Assembly (NCBI GenBank): GCA_021030915.1
Contig: JAGEMR010000155.1
Coordinates: forward strand, 1-64,000
Length of the DNA: 64,000 nucleotides
Origin: Astrothelium macrocarpum
Taxonomy: Eukaryota > Ascomycota > Dothideomycetes > Trypetheliales > Trypetheliaceae
Reading direction: 5' to 3'
Part shown: positions 49,758 to 62,352 of the stretch, in pieces
Position numbering within the stretch: position 1 is the first letter of the stretch
How the letters are laid out: each line of letters opens with the position of its first letter
Translations under genes and position numbers: made by a program
The notes under the pieces: model-generated
Databases searched by the model: none
Seen by the model: the letters and a program-made list of their open reading frames with translations, nothing else
What the model was told of the DNA's origin: nothing

Positions 49758-49819
49758 ATGGTGGTGCCAAAAAAAAGCGGCCGCTTCGCTGATATGGCCG
49801 CTTCGCTGATCCAATACGT
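49758..49819 (-). repeat. Right terminal inverted repeat of the Fot1-type element
   Basis: Inverted partner of 47974-48035, with the same doubled GC-rich motif. Confidence 0.92.
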
Positions 49820-49821
49820 TA

Positions 49822-52241
49822 TACGAAATTATTTTATTTTATTTTATTTTTTTTTTTTTGAATTTTATTTAATTTTAAATTTTCATTTTTTTTTTATTAT
49901 ATATATCAAATATTTTTATATTAAAAAAATTTTTAAAAAAAAAATTTTATATAATAAAATTGATAATATAATTTTGATAATAAATTTTTTATTTTTATTA
50001 ATTTTAAATAAAATTTTATTATTTTATATATTTATTAATTATATAATAAAAAATATTATTCGTATTTGAATTATTTATAATTATAATATCAAATTTTTCA
50101 ATAATTTTATATTTTTAAAATATAAAAAAAATGATATTTTATTGATTTTTTTTTGAATATCTAAATATTATATGAAAAATAAAAAAAATATTCCGAAATT
50201 TCAATTCATTATTCATATAATGGATATAAATTATAAAAAAAAAAGATTATTTGATAAAATTCAAATATTAATTAAAAAATAGATATTTATAAAAATAAAT
50301 TGGAGATTCTTTTATATAAAATTTTATTAATAAATATATTATTTTTGAATAAAAAAGATAAAATTTTTATCTTTTAAATGAATTAATAAAATTGATATTG
50401 AATTTAATATTAAATAAATTATATGAAATTCTGACCATTTAAAAAATTGAAAAAAAAAATTTCGTATAATAATAAATTTGATTAATATGATTTTTAGAAT
50501 TTTTTTTATTAAAAATTCTTTTTTTTATTAAAATTTCAAATTTATCTATTTTATATATATCTTTTATCGTTTTTTATATAATTATATAAATTGAAAATAT
50601 AAAATTTTTTTTATACGAAAAATACGAATTTTATTAATAATATCATATTTAATAATATAAAATCGGAAATTTATCATAATTTCTGATATATATAAATAAT
50701 TCTTTATTTTATAATAATAAAATGATCATCCTTTTCGTATTATTGATTTATTTTTATATAAAATACGGATATATGAATGGATATTTGAAATCTTTTTTCC
50801 AAATTTTTATATAATAGGAATTTCAGAAGAAGAAATAATAAAAAAAATATCAAAATTTAATTCCATTTTAAATATTATATTATTATACAAAGATTGGATA
50901 AAAGAATTTTCTAATACGGAAATTAATTTAAACGAAATTACGCATAATTACACCATAATTATTCTATTCTATATTATTCCGAATACCTTGCATATTGGAT
51001 AGTCTATTCCATACTCGGTTATGCTTCCGAACCCTGCTTGATGCCTGTGAGCAAACTGACAAGACTGAAAATGCTTTCGAGTTCTCCATTACGAGACTGG
51101 GTTTACGTCAATCTGACCTGCAAACATTCTATTATGGGCGACCATTGTCTCCAATCCTAAGGCAGCTTCCTAAATACATAATCTTTTTTAAGAAATTAGG
51201 ATTTTACCAATCATGTACTTGGTTCGGAACCAGCATAGGTCTTGGCATTCTTTTCGAGTTAAATTTTGTGTTTTCATTCAGTAGCTGATGGTTAATTTGC
51301 ATAAGTGATAGCAATGAGGCTCACGAAACAGTCATTTTGTGATAGAAGGACTATCTGGCCTGTTGTAGACTTTCAATGGACGTGGTAGCTTTTGTAACGT
51401 ACAACTACACCCTCTTTAATGATAATCGAACGGGGATGCTATTAGTGGTTTCTCTTGAACATTGTTGTGAAGTGGCAAGCCATACAGCGTGGCACCGAGC
51501 CAAAGCAGTAACGACATAGTCGAACGACATGGTAGCAGTATACTCATCTCTTTTTGGACAGATTCCGATGGTTTCTGTGCTATTGGTCGGACGGCGAGGT
51601 CAATCTGTACATTGTAGGAGTACTGGCTTGACCATAAATTAACCTGGGTAATTGTCTGGCCTATGGTTGTGGACCAGGCAAAGTTCAAAAGAAGAATATA
51701 AAGTTGAGAAGAAAATCGTGGGCTAGGATGTGATGAAAAGGACCGATTAAGCCACTCGTAACATGAACGTGGGCGGCGCAGGTCTGTAGATGCGATTTGA
51801 AGACGATATGGAATTGCTTTAAGATGTGTGGTTGCGAATACTTTTACAGGAGAGTAGCACGTAGACCGTGTAGCTGTCAGACCCATTTGGAAAAGCTGAT
51901 CCAGTCTGGTTGGATTCTATTGAAGCGGTGTGACTGCATTGTCGTGTCGAGGCTGGCAACCGCCAAAGATTTGGGATTGGGTAGAGATTGCATGAGAAGC
52001 GCCAGATTCTAAAAAGGCTAGCGCTGTCATGAGTGCGACAAGTGCCAGGAAACCTCTGACAGTTCACGTCGCTCATAATGCTTTGCATTCACCCCGCCAC
52101 CCCACGACTTTGAGACAGGGCGCGATCCATAAAACCATTTGGTGTTCCTCGTCATGAACCATAGTTCTGTGTCTATCGTTCTGCCTCTGCGCATGCCGCA
52201 GTCTCTCTGGCCGCCTTAAGCTGGACCTCAGGAACGCTGAG
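49822..52241. other. Right end of AT-rich island 2 and flanking intergenic DNA
   Basis: AT-rich to about 50970, with no coding relic I can assign; then a sharp return to normal composition. Open frames at 50995-51288 (plus) and 51416-51886 (minus) have no recognisable motif and are not called. The last part contains the promoter of the membrane-protein gene. Confidence 0.45.
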
Positions 52242-52925
52242 ATGGTCACTTTTTGCAAGAATCGCCCAGAAGGCTTCGGGCCACACAGTTCTCTCCACCC
52301 TTCGATTCCGACAACTTGCTTTCTCGATACCATCCTTACGCCCTCTGCGACCTGGCTGTACCTTTTTCTCCTCCCGTTCCTCCTACCTCTGTATGCGAAA
52401 TCCCTACGAAGCCACAACGAGACGCGGATTATCGGTTCTGACAAAAGTATTGACGAATACGATGGCACTCCCATTCTTCGATCTCAATGGGATCCTGAGC
52501 CTGCTCCCAAATCAGGCCTCTTTACTCGCATACTCTCCGCACTGTACTATTTGCTTGTCGTGGCCATATTGGGTATGATGGCTCTCGAAATTGCTCGTCT
52601 CAGCATTGCAGACCTGGGCATTGGACTTTTACCCTTTACATTTGGTGGCATTCTGGCGGCGCTTGTCTTGAGGTCATCATGGCAAGCAAGGGCCGTGAGA
52701 CTTCTGAATGCCGTGTATTGGGTGTTGCTTGCTGCAGTGATGACTGTCAAGTTCATTGCCGAGCTGGACGAAGATATGGGTCGTGAGAGGCGGATCAAAG
52801 GAAACGGTGTTGTTGGAAAGTACCCGACAAGCGACGAAATTACTGATGTGGCAACGATAATGGGTTTGGCAGCTACGCTGGGTGTGTTGGAATTTGGCGA
52901 GTGGAACCGCCTGGCGTGGTATTAG
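52242..52925 (+). CDS. Four-pass membrane protein, unknown function
   Basis: Single exon of 227 residues. Hydrophobic segments at about 38-53 (LYLFLLPFLLPLYA), 98-117 (YYLLVVAILGMMALEIARL), 124-142 (GIGLLPFTFGGILAALVL) and 152-170 (AVYWVLLAAVMTVKFIAEL), with a possible weaker one near the C-terminus (IMGLAATLGVLEF). The loop between the first two is acidic and hydrophilic (about 55-95). This looks like the small fungal integral membrane proteins often annotated only as hypothetical. I do not recognise a named family. The true start may be further downstream or in an upstream exon, as the first 35 residues look unlike the rest. Confidence 0.65.
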   Translation: MVTFCKNRPEGFGPHSSLHPSIPTTCFLDTILTPSATWLYLFLLPFLLPLYAKSLRSHNETRIIGSDKSIDEYDGTPILRSQWDPEPAPKSGLFTRILSALYYLLVVAILGMMALEIARLSIADLGIGLLPFTFGGILAALVLRSSWQARAVRLLNAVYWVLLAAVMTVKFIAELDEDMGRERRIKGNGVVGKYPTSDEITDVATIMGLAATLGVLEFGEWNRLAWY

Positions 52926-53555
52926 AGTACCGGTTACTCTTTATCAACACTTGTAATATGCAATCCTCAATTTTCTGTTCATAGACTGATGTCTGCATAA
53001 TTTGTTGTCGAAAATCAATAGAATTGTCGTTTTTATTGCGAAAATCTATCTGGACATCAAAAATCGAGATTGAGCTATGATAATTGTGCCTCACGCTTCT
53101 GGGCTCTATTGGCATGAACGATCGAGGTGTTGTGTAAGACATTTTGAGAAATGACCTCTGCATAACCATGCGCTATATCTTTGGACTCTTGCCAACCACA
53201 ATTTTAATTTCTTGACTCTGTCGCCTTCGTCTGGCTCGCAGATATTCTCAAGAACGGGCTCGAACAGTCAAGATGGCTCTTCTTCCCGGAACTCCTGAGC
53301 TCTACCATACATTTGACTGCGGTGGCGATGTGTAAGTATATGACTTTAGGTTTCGATACATTTGAGCAAACTATTAATCGAAGACGAGAACGACTACTGG
53401 TAGCGTAGTTGAGGATAGAAGCATGCACGTGGCTGCGACTTTGACGAGGCAACCCCCCCCTTTTACAGATTAATTGATCATGACCAAAAGTAGCTTTATT
53501 TCTGAATACGATTCAACCTCTGATACGTTCTCATATCTCTTTTTTTCTCCTCGGC
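52926..53555. other. Intergenic region with a possible orphan first exon
   Basis: 630 bp between a plus-strand and a minus-strand gene end. At 53273-53331 a plus-strand ATG with good context opens MALLPGTPELYHTFDCGGDV and runs into a consensus GTAAGT donor, like the first exon of a gene, but no continuation can be found before the next gene. Otherwise nothing. Confidence 0.3.
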
Positions 53556-56500
53556 TTAAGCTCCAATATATACTTGCGAAATGCCCATGATATCCATTGG
53601 CTGCCCTACCTGAGCACCCATGCCCATATCCAATGGATGCAAATTTGTATTATAATGCGCCTCTACCATCAGTTCATCGCCCACGTTGATCTCACCGAAA
53701 TTAGCACATGATCCAGCGTCTGAAATATGAGTCTGCACCATCGCGTCCTGCCGTTTCTTCAAGCCTCCACCCGGTATTGACAACCCTCCGTTTAAGTCAG
53801 AAGCTGAGGAAGACATCGAAGAACTACTCATGTCCATTGTAGAGTTATAGCCTGGCCTCCGCCCATACAATTGCTGACTTACGCAGACGGGGTTTCCATT
53901 CACATAGACTGTGACATCAACGCCCCCATCATGGACGTGGCCGAGCGCGGACAGCAATTTTCCGGAGACAGTAGAGCGCCAGCCTGGGGAGGACAAGGTG
54001 AAGACGCCTTGCTGGGCTGTGACTTCAGAATCACCACAACCAGTCACATCAAGCCAGGCCATGCTGGTGGGTTTGTAGGTTTGAACAGCAGGAGAGGTGG
54101 CGGGGAGCCATTCGTAGGTCTAATTCGACATTAATCAATGTACTCATACAACCTAAGATATTCCTAATATCGGTAGAAAACAAGTAATGACTTACGATAG
54201 TGATGACATATTGCTGGTCATCCTCTGTCATATTCATCAACTCATACAGCAAAGCCATCGTATCTCCCGCATCGACCTTGATACCATAGTCATAATTCCT
54301 GTTGATCCTCACTACCGCACGCTCGTTTCCTGAAGCGAACACACGCAACGGCATCAAGCTAGTTGAGCACACGGTGTCCGTTTTTCCTACATCATAAGCC
54401 ACAATGTGGTGCAACCACGCTCCAGTATCAACATTTGCAACCGTGCCGTTCGGGTATTCAAGCCCAGCCTGAATGGCTGTAAGATAGCAGTTTGCGCACG
54501 GCAACTGCATATTTGAGACAACAGTCGATGCCATGTCTTGAGCGGAACACGTAAATGGGCCGTACTTTAGCTTCGTCACGGTAGAGCCCGGAGTTACTGG
54601 GGGGCCCGCGGTGCTGAGATCCGGATACTCGAAGAAGCCAGATGGGACTGGAAACGCGGCGCCGGGAGCAGAGGGTGTCGATGTAGGAGCCGAGGATGTC
54701 GCTGTGCCGACTGATGTAGACATTGGCATGCTCGTGCTCTGTGAATTTTGTCTGCGGACGAGAAGTCCTGCTGGCGCTGCCGCAGAAGACATTTTGTTCG
54801 TGCCAGCCATGCTGCTACCGTTGTCGCCATCGTTGTCATCATCATCTGGTGAGCTGCCGTTAGCTTCCAATGGCAGATTCGAAGGTTGAGGTGCAAGGTC
54901 GGGAAATTCTGGTCCGTTGGCATCCGTATCATCTGTTTGGTTGTGTAAGTTTCGATTGTCATTCACGGGAGCCAGAGTGTCGGATGCGCTGCTTGAAGGT
55001 GCATTGCAGACACGACCGTCGATGACCTCCTTATGGTCTGCATTGATTCCTGGAGTTACCCAGAAAAGAGTATCTGGATCGTATTTTGTTTTGATTGCAG
55101 AGAGCTGAGCATAGTTTACGCCCCAGAACGCCTGTTTGTAATCGGGGTTCTGTGCCGATGCTTCATTCGCATAGGCACCAGTTTCAGGAGCAAGCTGCCT
55201 GAGAGGCTCTACGGTGAAATTGCCAATGCCCGATCCGATCAAATGAACATAGGACGTCCTCCATGCGGGTGTGACCGAAGTTGGCTCTTCAGGGGCAAAC
55301 ACCTTCCCGCCAGAGACCAAATTGCCTCGGAGCTGTCCGTACGTTATCATGGGCATTGCTGCTTTGAGAGCGGATGCCAGATCGGGACTGGTGAGAGCTT
55401 GGTTGTCAAGAAGGCGACTATCCAGAGGTGTGATGCCATTCGCTACTGCAAATCCGTCAATAGGGTCGCGTTTGACAGTGCGTTGCTTCATCGCTTGGCG
55501 AATAGTTTGCTTTATGGAGTTGTTATCTCCATCTAAACCCATGCTCATATCTCCCATATCATCATCAGCAGGGCCAAAGGTGGCGTCAAACCAAGTCTTG
55601 TAAGATGGAGCATCTATAGAAGTGGAAATAATCTTCGTCAGTCCAGGGTACGACTGCATCTTGTCGAGAATTGGGCTCCAAGTTGCATTTGCATACTCCG
55701 CTCCTGATTGGTCTCCATGAGTAAGGAAGATGCCCTGCATTGCCGCTGGATATATGTAGTAGTAACCCGAAACACCCTTACTGACTAAATCGGGGAATTG
55801 GCTGTGCATGTAGGCTGCAGCATCAAAGAGTCCATCCGTATTTGTAGGGTCAGTTGTGTTAATAAACCAGACAGTGGTGGTGATGTTTGGTGAAGGGAAT
55901 GCTTTGACTGTGGCTTCGGTGACAACGCCAAAAGTGCCGCCTCCACCACCACGAAGAGCCCAAAATAGATCCGGATTCGATACGTTGTTTGCAACCTTTA
56001 AGTTGCCATCGGCTGTGACTATCTTGTATTCAAGGGCGTTATCTGCACCGAGACCATAGAAGGTGGTAAATGGACCATGCCCAGCGGTCTGAGCATAGCC
56101 ACCAGCAACTCGGACCTCTCCATGAGCTGCACCCATTGTGAATAGATTAGATGCAGCAATGGCGTCATTGAGATCTTGAGTGGAGACACCGGCTCCGAAC
56201 GTCACGGCAGCCTGCTGACCTGGTATGAGAGTGACATTTTCACTTTGTCCAGAAGGATCAGGACTTGGGGCGCCCTCCATGGTAGGTGTGAACGATTGGG
56301 AAATTCGGACACCCCCGAGCTGTGAGACATCTAGATTAAGCCCAGAAGGAGCGTCGTCCCTGTGACACTTTAGCATCAGAACCGATACACCATTGCCCCT
56401 TAAATTACCTTCCAAGAAAGTCATGTCCACTATTCAGTACAGTAAAGCGCACATTGTATTTTTGCGCAAAATTTACGGCGGCTTGAACATCCTCGGTGCT

Positions 56501-56713
56501 CTTTGCTACCAAATGATAGTCTGGATGAGCTCCCGGCGCAGGATATTGTGATCTTGGGACAATCCTAGGCATGGCTGATTGCCAAACAGCTGGAGCAGGA
56601 AAACTGGCATCCGAACTTATAACATTGCAGCCGATTGGAGCAGACTGGGTACCGCTCTGTGGCAGACTGAACACACACTGCGCACACAAGAGAAAGAAGG
56701 CGTGGGTTCGCAT
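53556..56713 (-). CDS. Secreted fusion: BBE-type FAD oxidase plus C-terminal copper-monooxygenase-like domain
   Basis: Three exons on the minus strand, 56713-56409, 56359-54196 and 54119-53556, code for 1010 residues. Residues 1 to about 16 are a signal peptide. About 60-240 is a PCMH-type FAD-binding domain with LNSGHDFLGR (His97, the likely covalent FAD site), AHGEVRVAGGYAQTAGHG and LFWALRGGGGGTFGVV. The second covalent Cys of bicovalent enzymes is absent. The berberine-bridge C-terminal motif (FWGVNYAQLSAIKTKYDP...LFWV) is near 520-555. A Ser/Thr/Pro/Asp-rich linker (about 570-695) follows. The C-terminal domain (about 700-1010) has paired Cys, WLHHIVAYD (His752-753), GHVHDGG (His884, His886) and VEAHYNTNLHP; the HH and HxH pairs recall copper type II monooxygenases. 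Both parts lie in one uninterrupted exon, so fusion is real in sequence. An alternative is two tandem genes read as one. The oxidase family is certain; the second domain's activity is inference. Confidence 0.85.
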
Positions 56714-59700
56714 TCTAAATGAAGAGGACAGAGATGGTTTTGGGAAGTATGTGTCGAGCTAAATAGCGTTATTGAATTTTGTGAGAAGGCTGAGAATGGC
56801 AGATGTGCGAGAAAAATAAGAAAAGTGGTCTCCACCATGGGGAAGGCTCCACAGAGAATCACACAGCAGGAATAGGTCTGGTGTTTAAATATCCGAAAAT
56901 GGGAATATGATCAATCTCTAAAATAGAATGTAACTAGGGAACAGGGCTCGTGTGTAATTGGGCTGTTCTCCTCTACAAGAGCAAAAATCTCCTGCAGGTC
57001 ACGAGTAGATGCAAGTTCTCCGCGATTAATACGCTAAGCTAGACCTTTTTTCATCTATTAGATGAATAAAAATAAGCTGAGGGTTTTCTAGATGTTCTTG
57101 TAACGTTGTTATACAGCTTTCTACGTGCTGCCTGCAGGGTCTCCAGGCTAGGTCGCAGAACTCATGCAATGACCATCGCTTGAGATATGAAAGCGTCTAA
57201 GTGCTTATTGTTTTCCTGGAAATGGGAAGAGCAAACATCAAGAGTGGAGTATCGGTCTGGCGAATCATAGAATAGACAAGGATCAATCTTTTTATATGAA
57301 AAAAAGAGGAATTGATAACTGAAACAACTCCGAGATCCTCGGAAAGCCAAGGTTGGCAAGAGTGTCTCCGCACTCTTAATATGGAATTCCAAGCAAAACA
57401 TAATACATGCAATTTTCAATGCATCAAAGTATGTTGAATTCATTTGAGAGCTGCAACGCAAGCGGGGGTATTGGAAAAGAGGGAAAGTAGGATGAATCAG
57501 AGATGCAGAAGAGGGTCAATATTAATGAAGGATATACCAAGATGATGGCGTACGATGTGCGAGCAAGATGGATTTTGCAGGGGACTGTAAATTCTGATCC
57601 GACGCGATGCTTACTATAGATTAAGGGTTAAAGGTGGAAGCATGAAGTGATGGGCAGAGTTGTAAGAACTGAGAAGTGGAAGGTCAGCTGACCTTAACAT
57701 CAGCTAAGCTTGCCTCGGCTGTCCACTTATGCCAAGACATTTCCAAAATCAGTTCCCCAATATCAAACTATGGCCCTTGCACGCATTATACCAGGGCAAT
57801 CCTCTCGTTATTTACCTCGCCTCGGCTCTTGAGGCCGCTTCCTATGCCAAGACAGCCCTAAAGCACGCTCCTGCATACCAAGATATCTTTCCCGGACACG
57901 TTGTTCGTCTATCATCGAGCTCGCCTCGGCTGCCTGGCCTACGACCCAAGGTGAAGAGCAGCCATCCATTCTCGTGAGCAAAGACGAGCATATCTAGAGT
58001 TGGGCCATGGCCACGATACTGGTAGTTAACGATTGGTATGGCCAACTTTACAATAAATCATCAGAGAGGGTCAAAAGAATTGACACAATTTATGTGCGAA
58101 CGGAATAAGCGACAAATCAAAGCGAAGAAACCCAATATCCCATTCAATTCTGTGGCTGGCCTAATAGCTATACTATTGGTGAGGGGTCTCAAGGGATGAT
58201 TGGAGAGGTCAACACATGTGCAGGCTATGAGCGTACAAACAGTGACATCTCTCCTGACACCCTGAGATGATTTTTGGGAGAATGCGAGTATGGAGGGTTA
58301 GCATGTTTTGCTTGAGGCATGATCCAACCCCGACTTCTACTTTGATAACAGGACGCATGGCGGCGAAAAGGCAAACTTGCATCCAGCAGCACAATGGCCC
58401 CCGAATTCTCTCCTACTGCCTCGGGCCACATATGGAAGACTTTTTCTTTGGTCGACATTCTACAGTCGCCAAATGAACTGGTCGTATAGTTCGATCTATA
58501 GACAATTCGTCTTCAATTGCAAAGGGATGATGGTAGCTTGCCTTTTGCATGAGATACCTAATCCGCTGCTCTTCAAGGCGGCTGAAAGCTCACTTGTCAT
58601 TGTTGAGGCCACCTCCCGTCCAACCATGTTTGCATTCTACAGGATGTATACTGAACATGATATGGATCATGGCTGCATTGCAACGAAATCGTCCTCCCTA
58701 TTTAGGACCCATTCTCTGGCCGTGGAAGTCTTGCGAGTATCAGTTGAAAAGCTTTCAAAGCATACAGAGCGGAATGCATACCAGACTCGTTCCAAATAAC
58801 GCATCGATCTAAATGAATTGATGATCAACAAACGGTAGCCGTACATGTCCCGCTACTGAGCTAACACAAACTCACTGGCCTTTTTTATTGTTAACTAGAC
58901 GAAAGAACTTTACCCACTGCAATAAGAAGATACCAAAACCGTTCTAATGATCCCAAGCCTTGACTTAAACCGTTCGCGATAGTGGTAGTTTCGAGTGTAC
59001 GTACCTTACTTGCTTTATCCTAATCTTCTCCGAGTCCGACGCTTCGGTTAATCTCCTCTTCCATGATTGGATTACTTACCACCGCAGCGGTGCGACACGG
59101 TATACGTATCACGTATTGCTTTGGTCAGAGAAAAATCACTATTCACGGTGTCGCCCCGAACAAGTCTTAAGATCATGACTGTGATCCGCGACTTTGCATA
59201 TGCTCCAAGCTCGTTCCAACTGTTCCATTCCGTCTGATATCATCAGTCACCAAATATCAGGATGGGAGATACTGTAGAAGCGGCCTTGAGTGCGGAATAT
59301 AGGAGGTGATGATGGTGATGCATTTCACCAATCGCAACATCAGAACTTAAAAAACGCAGCTACCTTGTAAAACTAGCCGAGCTGAAGGCACTGGGGATGT
59401 TGCAGATAGATTGCTAAGCGGGTGTTAGAAAAGTCGGGATGTTGGCGACATAATACGCTTCGTCTTGTGGCGTAACTTTCCCAAGGTGTATTTTGGACAA
59501 TGCGGCTGCAGCAATCACTTTCTTCGATACTGGCGGTAGCGGCAGCAAGATGTGAACTCTAACTGGCGTTGTTTTATCCCCACTCGTGTTAATAACAATG
59601 CTTACTACAATCTTCTATACTGGTTCCTTGGATCTGCGTGAGATGCGTTGCCGAATTAGCGTTCATTGGTTCGTTATTGAGATTTCACTCTGTTGCTTGG

Positions 59701-60182
59701 TATCGGTTCATTTGTTGATCGACTCTTTGAAAGCCTGAATTCGGGTTCGTTTTGCCATCTGGAGTCGTTCGTATCAGTTATTCCATACCTCGGTCGTTCA
59801 TGGCACTGCTTTTCACGTTTCAGCGATTACCGTAGGATTTACCTATAAACAAAGAGATCCGAGTTGCTGAACCGGTACACCTCTATAGCGATGATATGGC
59901 TATAAATTACATAGAAAGATGACTGTGGAATAAGTTTGTTCAAGTGAGAGCGCGGTCGTTTTCGATTCTGCTGTATTGTAGGTTTTGTCATCAGTATGCC
60001 CAATCAAGCCCCGCTACAGTTGCAACTTGCCGCGATGAGTGCACCGCTAAGATCTTCCCGTACTTCTATGCTGTTTGCAATTGATGTATTGCCGCCTTTG
60101 ACTGATCAAGAGCATCGTACTTGGCTGATGGCATGAAGGAGAACCGTTCTCATATTGCAAAATTCAGATGTTGATTTATGAT
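56714..60182. other. Long gene-poor region before island 3
   Basis: About 3.5 kb of near-normal composition. The part next to 56714 is the promoter of the fusion-oxidase gene. Open frames such as 58377-58799 (plus) and 57162-57461 (minus) have no motif or splice logic. I see no gene, RNA or clear repeat, which makes it a relatively empty stretch. Confidence 0.4.
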
Positions 60183-60184
60183 TA

Positions 60185-60280
60185 GGAGTGTCCACCACCA
60201 TGTGCACGGTCCCACACAATGCACACTCAAATTAATTCTCAACACCAAATATTCAGAATTAATTATCTCCATCAATATGA
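60185..60280 (+). repeat. Left terminal inverted repeat of the island-3 element
   Basis: Matches the inverted complement of about 62258-62352 over some 95 bp. The outermost 50 bp are GC-normal; the rest is AT-rich. Confidence 0.85.
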
Positions 60281-62257
60281 ATCGGATTGAAGAAATAATT
60301 ATAGCGGCAGATGTATAAGAATGTTCTAATTATATTCAGATAGTAAAATTATATGGAATTAATTATTTAATGTTATCGCGCCGTTATTGAAATATCATTA
60401 AATTCAAAAAAGAAACGATTTATAAGAATTCTGCCAAATTTTCATAATATTATGAAGATATTTTAATTTAATGGATTAATATATTTACGGATTGTGGTAT
60501 TCTTTTTATATTTTGAATGGCGCGAAATTTCGTTATTAATATAGTAAAATCAGAGATTGGAAAGAATTAAATAAATCGTTTTATATAATATTATTATTCG
60601 TAATTAAATTTAATATATTTTATTTTATTTGAATTCGTTCAGAAAAAAATAGATAATTTTAAATTATTTTAATTTTATTTTAAAATAATATAAATTATTA
60701 AATTATATTATTTTCGTATTAATAATTTAATAAATCAAATTTAAAATAAATCAATATAAAATATCATTATATAATATATATAATATGAATAAAAAAGATT
60801 TTATTATGAATTTATTTTCGAAATATCGTTATATATTTAATAAAATAATATATGAATAAAATCTCTTTCAAGAATCTGATATAAATGATTCTTATGAATA
60901 GATTATTATTCTCATTATAATATTCATGAATAATGAAAATTTATTTTTTTCATTTATTTATAATATTCAATCCGAATCCATTCAAAAATCATAATTTCAA
61001 TATATAAATTTTATTATTTATTAATATAATTTTATATTATCTTTATTAGATTAAATAAATGATGAAATTGGATTAATCTGATTGAAAAAAATATTTGATA
61101 AAAATATCAAAAATAAATCTAATAACGATTTCAAATGGAAATTATTTATTATGAATGATTATAAATTTTATTTTATTATAAAATTCTTTGATTATTATTA
61201 TAAATATTAAATTTTTGTGATTATTTATTTTTTTTATTTCATTCATTAATTTCAATTATTAAATATCAGTTTATTTTGATTATTGATAGAATATTATAAT
61301 ATAAAATTAAATGAATAAATTTAATGAATATAAAATTTTATTGGATTAAATAAAAATGATTTTTTTTTATTATTTTGAATAATATATATAAAAATATTTA
61401 TATCAAAAAATATCAAAAATGAATGATTTCAAATAGAATTCTAATTATTTGAATTATTAATTATATTTGATCAAATTCGTATTCAGATTATTAAAAAATA
61501 TTTAGATTTATTTTTAAATTCAGATTTAGAAATTATAATTATCATAAAATATTAAAAATATATACGTAAATAATTCAATATCTAATTAAATGAAATATTA
61601 TAAAAGAAAATTAATAAATTTAAAATATTTATTTTAATTCTGAATAAAAAAAATCATTTTCTGAAAATTGAAATTTTGAATTTTAAAAATATTATGAAAT
61701 TTCAAAAATAATGAATTAAATATTAAAAATATTTTAATATATCATTTGAATATGATAAAACGATATTTTTTAATTCTAATAAAATCATATTCATTTATAT
61801 ATAATAATAATAGAAGAAGGAGATTGAATAATTTGAAATATAATAAAAAGAGATTCGTAAAATTCAATTATAAATTAATAAATAAATTGAGATTGAGTAA
61901 AAGGTAGAACGAAAACGCGATTGGTAGGAAATTTAATAACAATAAAAGGAGGAATGAATTATTCGGCGGTAATAAAAAAAAAAGATTATTGAATAACAAA
62001 TTATGAACAGACAGTTTTATATAAAAATATATCAAATAAAACGGAATCAGAAGATTCAAAAATAATTATTAAATAAGGTTCAAAATATGATATATATAAA
62101 TATAGAAATTTTAAATGAGATAGAAGGAATTTCTTATTCAGATCATTTAGGACGATAAATACAATTTTCATAATATTTTCGAAATTAATTTCAATGAATT
62201 AAATTAGATATAAAAATGAGAATTATTGATTATATGTAATTTCATTTCATTATTTAA

Positions 62258-62352
62258 TATGGTTGTGGAGATAATTAATTCTGAATGTTTGATGGTGAGA
62301 ATTAATTTGAGTGTGCATTATGTGGGACCGTGCACACGGTGGTGGATACTCC
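62258..62352 (-). repeat. Right terminal inverted repeat of the island-3 element
   Basis: Inverted partner of 60185-60280; differs by single transitions such as GTATCC for GTGTCC. Confidence 0.85.

Larger units (their letters stand above)
47974..49819 (+). mobile_element. Fot1/pogo-type DNA transposon, RIP-inactivated, 1846 bp
   Basis: Flanked by TA on both sides (47972-47973, 49820-49821) with 62-bp terminal inverted repeats starting ACGTATTGGATCAGCG. The size is that of Fot1 (about 1.9 kb). On the plus strand the pogo DDE transposase can be traced. NFDEIDF followed by a stop and MD (48548-48580) corresponds to NFDETGFQMG with the first catalytic Asp. Then come NYEWIIIIQNI, INNIFDLE, RYRLFILNDYKNYF (48872-48913, the second Asp region, now Asn-Asp) and QFLNMIYF in the place of LQPLDVGCF. 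Numerous stops; dead. Sits 176 bp to the right of the Gypsy element. Confidence 0.9.
60185..62352 (+). mobile_element. Fot1/pogo-type DNA transposon, RIP-inactivated, 2168 bp
   Basis: Flanked by TA at 60183-60184 and 62353-62354. Terminal inverted repeats of about 90-95 bp start GGAGTGTCCACCACC on the left and its inverted complement on the right, with a few transitions between them. On the plus strand a pogo-type DDE transposase relic is readable at about 61130-61320. KWKLFIMNDYK stands for the LLIMDGHKSH block with catalytic Asp changed to Asn. Next come FDYYYKY, stop, IFVIIYFFYFIH in the place of the LPPHSTH block, then QLLNISLF for LQPLDVSLF, then EYYNIKLNE. Stops throughout; dead. Its right end lies 121 bp upstream of the cupin gene. 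Confidence 0.88.

Noticed and set aside
50995..51288. Plus-strand open frame of 97 codons at the edge of island 2
   Set aside because: No signal peptide, motif or splice context; may be chance or a fragment.
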